Below are positions 60,377 to 64,000 of a DNA stretch of 64,000 bases, in pieces. The stretch is from contig NZ_CP071798.1 in the NCBI RefSeq assembly GCF_017498505.1, forward strand, positions 3,149,501 through 3,213,500, in the 5' to 3' direction. A program made the position numbers and the translations under genes. The notes beneath the pieces are model-generated. The model saw nothing but the letters and a program-made list of their open reading frames with translations. It ran no database searches and had not been told where the DNA came from. The DNA is from Sporosarcina sp. Te-1 (lineage in GTDB: Bacteria > Bacillota > Bacilli > Bacillales_A > Planococcaceae). The number at the start of each line of letters is the position of its first letter. Within the stretch, counting starts at the first letter, position 1.

Positions 60377-61456
60377 TTGACAAAAAAATTATGGTTCCAA
60401 GTAGGCGTCGGCACGTTGCTCGCCATACTGATCATCAAATACTTCATGGAAATCAGCTTTATTTTCGCTCCGATCGTCATCATTATCAAGGCGATCATCC
60501 TGCCCCTGCTGCTCGGCGGCGTGCTGTATTATATGACAGAACCGATTCAGCGCAAGCTCGAAGAACGAAAAATCCCACGCTGGGGGAGTATCACCATCAT
60601 CATGGTTGGACTGGGGTTGCTCTTGTGGACCTTTATCTCGATTATTGGTCCGATTATAACGAATCAAGTGAACAACCTCGTCGACAATGCCCCAACTCTC
60701 ACAAAAGATTTCAATGAAGTGAAGAATAAGTTGTGGAGCCAGAAAGAGGAATTGCCCGAGCAATTCCAAACGTCTTTGGATAGTGCGGCAAATTCTATGC
60801 AGACGATTGCTGTAAAGTTCGGTAAATGGATTGTGCAGTTTCTGCAATCATTTTTCCAAGCGGTCTTCTTGTTAGTGCTCGTACCATTCTTCTTCATTTT
60901 TATGCTGAAGGATCACGAGAAATTTGCACCGCGTATTTATGGACTCTTTTCAGGTGAACGCCAACAGTGGGTCAAAAAAACGCTTAGCGACATTAACAAC
61001 GTATTAAGTTCATACATTCAAGGCCAGTTTCTGATCAGTGCCATCCTAGCAACAATCATTTTGATCGGCTATTGGATCATTGGCCTCGAATATGCTTTAC
61101 TTCTTGCCATCTTTGCCTTGTTTATGAACCTGATCCCTTTTATTGGACCATGGATTGCGGTCACTCCAGCTTTGATTATCGGCTATTTGGAGGACCCTAA
61201 AATGGTTATTTGGGTAGGACTCGTTACGCTTATCGCCCAGCAGACCGACAGCCACCTTATCACACCGAATGTCATGGGGAAAACGCTCGACATTCATCCG
61301 CTAACCGTTATCACTGTCATTCTTGCGGCAGGAAATCTTGCCGGTTTCCTCGGCATTATCGTTGCGATTCCGGTCTATGCAATTTTAAAAGTGATTGTGT
61401 TGAATGTATATGAGAGACGGAAGGAAATTAGGCGGGCAGCTACGAAGAATGTGTAG
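60377..61456 (+). CDS. AI-2E family (PerM/YdbI-type) transporter
   Basis: A 359-residue membrane protein with about eight helices. The C-terminal NLIPFIGPWIAVTPALIIGY and ITPNVMGKTLDIHPLTVITV are the family hallmarks. TTG start has AAAGGACG upstream. Members have been linked to sodium/proton antiport or autoinducer export; the role here is open. Confidence 0.88.
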   Translation: MTKKLWFQVGVGTLLAILIIKYFMEISFIFAPIVIIIKAIILPLLLGGVLYYMTEPIQRKLEERKIPRWGSITIIMVGLGLLLWTFISIIGPIITNQVNNLVDNAPTLTKDFNEVKNKLWSQKEELPEQFQTSLDSAANSMQTIAVKFGKWIVQFLQSFFQAVFLLVLVPFFFIFMLKDHEKFAPRIYGLFSGERQQWVKKTLSDINNVLSSYIQGQFLISAILATIILIGYWIIGLEYALLLAIFALFMNLIPFIGPWIAVTPALIIGYLEDPKMVIWVGLVTLIAQQTDSHLITPNVMGKTLDIHPLTVITVILAAGNLAGFLGIIVAIPVYAILKVIVLNVYERRKEIRRAATKNV

Positions 61457-61522
61457 GTTGAGTGTATCGCCCTTTTAGAGTATTGATTGGAATGTTATTT
61501 GCAAACTGTATAACAACGTTTT

Positions 61523-61572
61523 AGAGCCGTCATGAGGTCAGTATAGCTGATGTTATGATGGCTTGTTTCGTT
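61523..61572. terminator. Terminator-like hairpin
   Basis: GAGCCGTCAT and ATGATGGCTT arms around 22 bases, then GTTTC; weak T-run. Confidence 0.45.
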
Positions 61573-61636
61573 CTTTACTAGGATTCTTTTTCTATTGAAG
61601 TTAAATGGTGGAAACCCTATTTCCTAGAGTCTGTCG

Positions 61637-62170
61637 TTATTTTTTAACTTCATAATGTAGTTCAACAAATTGATTGAAGTTCCGCATTTTTTTCAAAAAG
61701 AGGTTTGCTTGATAATCGCCCTCTTTAAATAACGGAATTCCATTACCAAGTATAGTTGGGGCAAGGGTGATAATGAGTTCATCAACTAAATTTTCTTGTA
61801 GGAAAGGCTGTAATAATTCTCCTCCACCAACAATCCAAATGTTTTTCCCATCTCGGTTTTTGAGTTGGTTTACAAAATTAGAAATATCTCCGTTTACAAA
61901 CTTTACGTCTTCGGTGTCGTCAGTCATAGATCTGGTAAACACATAACATTCTTTGTTTTTATACGGGAACTCCTTTACTTCTTGCTTCATTATCCAGTCG
62001 TATGTCCGTTTCCCCATTAAAACAGTATCTACCGTGTCATAAAACTCCGAAAAGCCATTATCGCCTTCCCCTTCGACAGTAAAAAGCCACTCAAGAGATT
62101 CATCTTTTGTAGCAATATAGCCGTCTAAAGTGGAAGCAATAAATAACACTAATTTTCGTTTGTTGCCCAT
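61637..62170 (-). CDS. Dihydrofolate reductase-like protein (RibD C-terminal fold)
   Basis: A 177-residue protein of the YyaP/YwjB type: KLVLFIASTLDGYIATKDES, DTVLMGKRTYDWIM, ECYVFTRSM and IWIVGGGELLQPFLQENLVD are the NADPH-binding pattern of the RibD C-terminal domain. GGGAGGGG precedes ATG 62170. The substrate is unknown. Confidence 0.88.
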   Translation of the reverse strand: MGNKRKLVLFIASTLDGYIATKDESLEWLFTVEGEGDNGFSEFYDTVDTVLMGKRTYDWIMKQEVKEFPYKNKECYVFTRSMTDDTEDVKFVNGDISNFVNQLKNRDGKNIWIVGGGELLQPFLQENLVDELIITLAPTILGNGIPLFKEGDYQANLFLKKMRNFNQFVELHYEVKK

Positions 62171-62640
62171 AAGATTCTCCCCTCCCTAGAAAATTCTAAA
62201 TTGAAACTGACGGAATATATGTTCTTGTATTGATAGTATCAGGGTTTTGAACAAGTATCAATTAACAACATATACTTCTAAAAAAAGCCCAATTAAACAA
62301 GGTGAAGGGAGATTGACCGCTGTCGTTGTTGCTTGTGCAAACTCCTTAATATGAGTGCAGATTTAAACAACAATGCACAATACGGTGATAGTAACAGCTA
62401 AAATTTACTGCTGTGTGATAACAATAATTATTTCGGGCATTGAATAACTTGAACAATAGATTTTGATTCATAGTAGAATGAATTATTTACAGAGAGTGGA
62501 CAAGCATGAATATGTATGTTTTTTATCTGCGGGGTTTTAAGATGATGCCTTCTGCACTGACGTTAAACCGGATCACAAAAGTCCAACAGGATTATGCTAC
62601 AATAAAAGCAAGAAATTGGTTTTTGGGAAAACAATGAGGA
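62171..62640. other. Intergenic region without a recognised gene
   Basis: A+T-rich sequence between the divergent reductase and DUF4184 genes. A short open stretch near 62299-62355 (KQGEGRLTAVVVACANSLI-like) may be the tail of a lost gene. No promoter is assigned with confidence. Confidence 0.35.
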
Positions 62641-62649
62641 GTGAAAATA

Positions 62650-63384
62650 ATGCCGTTGACCTTCGCTCATCCTGCAGTGGTTTTACCTTTCTCGAGAAGG
62701 AGTAAATACGTAAATTTTTTAGCATTGGTATTAGGCAGTATGTCGCCGGATTTTGAGTATTTTTTGCGTGGCAGGCCGTATGGTGAGGTGGGTCATACAT
62801 TTTGGGGGTTTATAGCTTTTAATCTTCCTATTGTTCTAATCGTTTATATGATTTACAAGGCATGTATACATGAATCATTATTTAGCCACTTACCATCTGT
62901 TTTGCAAGACACCTATTCTCAAAAAAACAGTTCAGCTCGTTCCTTACAGGTTTTCGTATTCTTGTATTCTGCCTTGTTTGGAATGCTGACTCATGTAGTA
63001 TGGGATTCCTTCACGCATGCAAGCGGCTTTATGGTGAGGCACTTTTCAGTACTTACGTATAAGGTTTCTATTTTTAATTTTCCTATTCCAGTTTTTAAAT
63101 TTCTTCAGCATGGGGGCACGATAGCTGGCATCCTAGCGATTATCGGTTATATGTACTTTCGGACAGCGGAAAATGGGAGGAAAGGTGACAAGAGAATAGA
63201 GCCGAAACAAAAATTGGCGTATTGGGGTCAAATCGCATTATTAACAATACTTTTGTTTGGTTTATGGAATTTCATCGATAACGTGTCGATTGCGTCCTAT
63301 GGCGTTATTGTTGTACGACTGATTGATTCGGCTTTGATAAGTTTGTTAATGGTTTCAATATATTTTCACCGAATATCTGAGTGA
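62650..63384 (+). CDS. DUF4184 family membrane protein
   Basis: A 244-residue protein starting MPLTFAHPAVVLPFSRRSKY, the DUF4184 signature, with SMSPDFEYFLRGRPYGEVGH and HVVWDSFTHASGFMVRHF carrying His and Asp residues like a membrane metal-dependent hydrolase. Six helices follow. ATG 62650 has GAGGAG about 9 bases upstream. Function unknown. Confidence 0.82.
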   Translation: MPLTFAHPAVVLPFSRRSKYVNFLALVLGSMSPDFEYFLRGRPYGEVGHTFWGFIAFNLPIVLIVYMIYKACIHESLFSHLPSVLQDTYSQKNSSARSLQVFVFLYSALFGMLTHVVWDSFTHASGFMVRHFSVLTYKVSIFNFPIPVFKFLQHGGTIAGILAIIGYMYFRTAENGRKGDKRIEPKQKLAYWGQIALLTILLFGLWNFIDNVSIASYGVIVVRLIDSALISLLMVSIYFHRISE

Positions 63385-63389
63385 AAACG

Positions 63390-63556
63390 GAAGATCCTTT
63401 ATCGTCAGGTCAATTAGTGCGTCACTACATTCTCCAGATAAAGGATCAGCCTGGCAAAACGGGATAGAGTCGAGATCTAGGTCGCTTCCTTTATAGGGAA
63501 GCGGGGCATGAATAATACTATGCTGTTTTACAAACTATCCGATACTCTTTCGGATG
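63390..63556 (+). other. Leader with three hairpins
   Basis: Stems are GATCCTTTATC/GATAAAGGATC (63393-63447), CGCTTCC/GGGAAGCG (63483-63503) and ATCCGA/TCGGAT (63537-63555). None has a clear T-run, so this is a structured region rather than a simple terminator. It lies before the small gene at 63599. Confidence 0.45.
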
Positions 63557-63598
63557 GTTCAGAATAGAAAAGGAGCTATCAAGAAAGGGGAGTTCAAA

Positions 63599-63706
63599 AT
63601 GGTTGAATTACAAAAGCGGTTACATGATTTTACGAAAATGCATGATGATTTCATTGCTTCTTGGAACGATCGTCATGAAGTTAGTAAAATCCAACGAAAG
63701 GGATGA
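63599..63706 (+). CDS. 35-residue protein
   Basis: The frame MVELQKRLHDFTKMHDDFIA continues SWNDRHEVSKIQRKG to TGA. AAAGGGGAG lies 6 bases before ATG 63599. The product is charged, probably helical, with no signal. It lies 34 bases before a lipoprotein gene and is probably co-transcribed. The family is not recognised. Confidence 0.45.
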   Translation: MVELQKRLHDFTKMHDDFIASWNDRHEVSKIQRKG

Positions 63707-63740
63707 GTTAACCAAACGAAATACAAGGGGAGGTATCACA

Positions 63741-64000
63741 ATGGATAAGAAAATTATTCTCCTGATTAGTACATTTCTTTTGGCCTTACCCATGATGATC
63801 GGTTGTAGCAAATCATCCGGTGAAACCAAGAGTGTTGAAATGGTCGATGAGGCAGGAGAAATGGAGAGGAATTGGCAGGAGAGTTCTTTGTTCAAGAGCG
63901 GAAATTACACCATGATAGGGGAGGAAGGACGCCTAGGTTTCATTTACGACGATTCAGAAGTCGTACGGTTTTATCCAGATAAGATACAAAAATATATGTG
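63741..64000 (+). CDS. Putative lipoprotein (cut by the window end)
   Basis: The first 86 residues of a protein with signal and lipobox (MMIGC, Cys22). AGGGGAGG precedes ATG 63741. The mature part begins with a Ser/Glu-rich linker and SLFKSGNYTMIGEEGRLGFI. The remainder lies outside the window, so no family is named. Confidence 0.75.
   Translation, partial: MDKKIILLISTFLLALPMMIGCSKSSGETKSVEMVDEAGEMERNWQESSLFKSGNYTMIGEEGRLGFIYDDSEVVRFYPDKIQKYM

Overview
The window reads as a chromosomal segment of a low-to-mid GC, spore-forming member of the Bacillales. The gene content (CotG/CotH pair, YflT, CsbD, CamS, YqeY, YxlEFG, MhqR- and CatR-type regulators, T-box proS) fits Planococcaceae such as Sporosarcina best. 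That placement is inference from gene content only. No rRNA, tRNA or CRISPR array was seen.

Layout. 1-7100: a quinone-response pair (MarR regulator plus ring-cleaving dioxygenase), a first ECF sigma/DUF4179 anti-sigma pair, small membrane proteins, and two GNAT genes, one broken by an in-frame TGA. 7170-17460: sulfur uptake (YeeE/YedE plus TusA), a Fur-box nitroreductase, an ArsR-type regulator with a palindrome at its start codon, YqeY, T-box proS, a two-gene sucrose synthesis operon, and a TsdA-like dihaem cytochrome c. 17463-19350: a group II intron of class C type sitting on the tsdA terminator. 19370-25960: AlaX, a frameshifted PfkB kinase, a YxlEFG-like ABC exporter operon, and stress proteins (DUF3243, YflT, CsbD).

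25980-34200 is an accessory scar. It holds remnants of a lytic transglycosylase, IS21, ImmA/IrrE, IS3, IS66 and IS4, and a second copy of the intron whose protein is identical to the first. Between them lie a CamS lipoprotein and several orphan secreted or lipid-anchored proteins.

34370-45520: an atypical flagellin, a secreted sugar dehydrogenase, a gluconate-dehydrogenase-like operon carrying its own tatA-tatC, a chemoreceptor, an MFS transporter whose ribosome site lies inside a hairpin, and a DASS symporter. 46200-53000: a two-gene module of unknown function (probably DUF6323/DUF6179), an L,D-transpeptidase, regulators and small enzymes. 53050-55010: divergent CotG-like repeat protein and CotH kinase. 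55590-60240: a CatR/CatE-like pair, a VTC-domain/DUF4956 pair, and a second ECF/DUF4179 pair. 60370-64000: AI-2E family permease, RibD-like reductase, DUF4184 protein, a hairpin-rich leader and a lipoprotein cut by the window end.

The most unusual signal is non-coding. Three intergenic regions (10141-10292, 24920-25010, 45646-45776) each hold a different short motif repeated every 20-21 bases (sometimes 10-11), that is, in steps of about one or two turns of the DNA helix. I know of no described family that matches these. Two copies of a long hairpin with AACAGCAAGG arms and a small paralogous family of short proteins (40564-40704, 48266-48463) are further candidates for undescribed elements.
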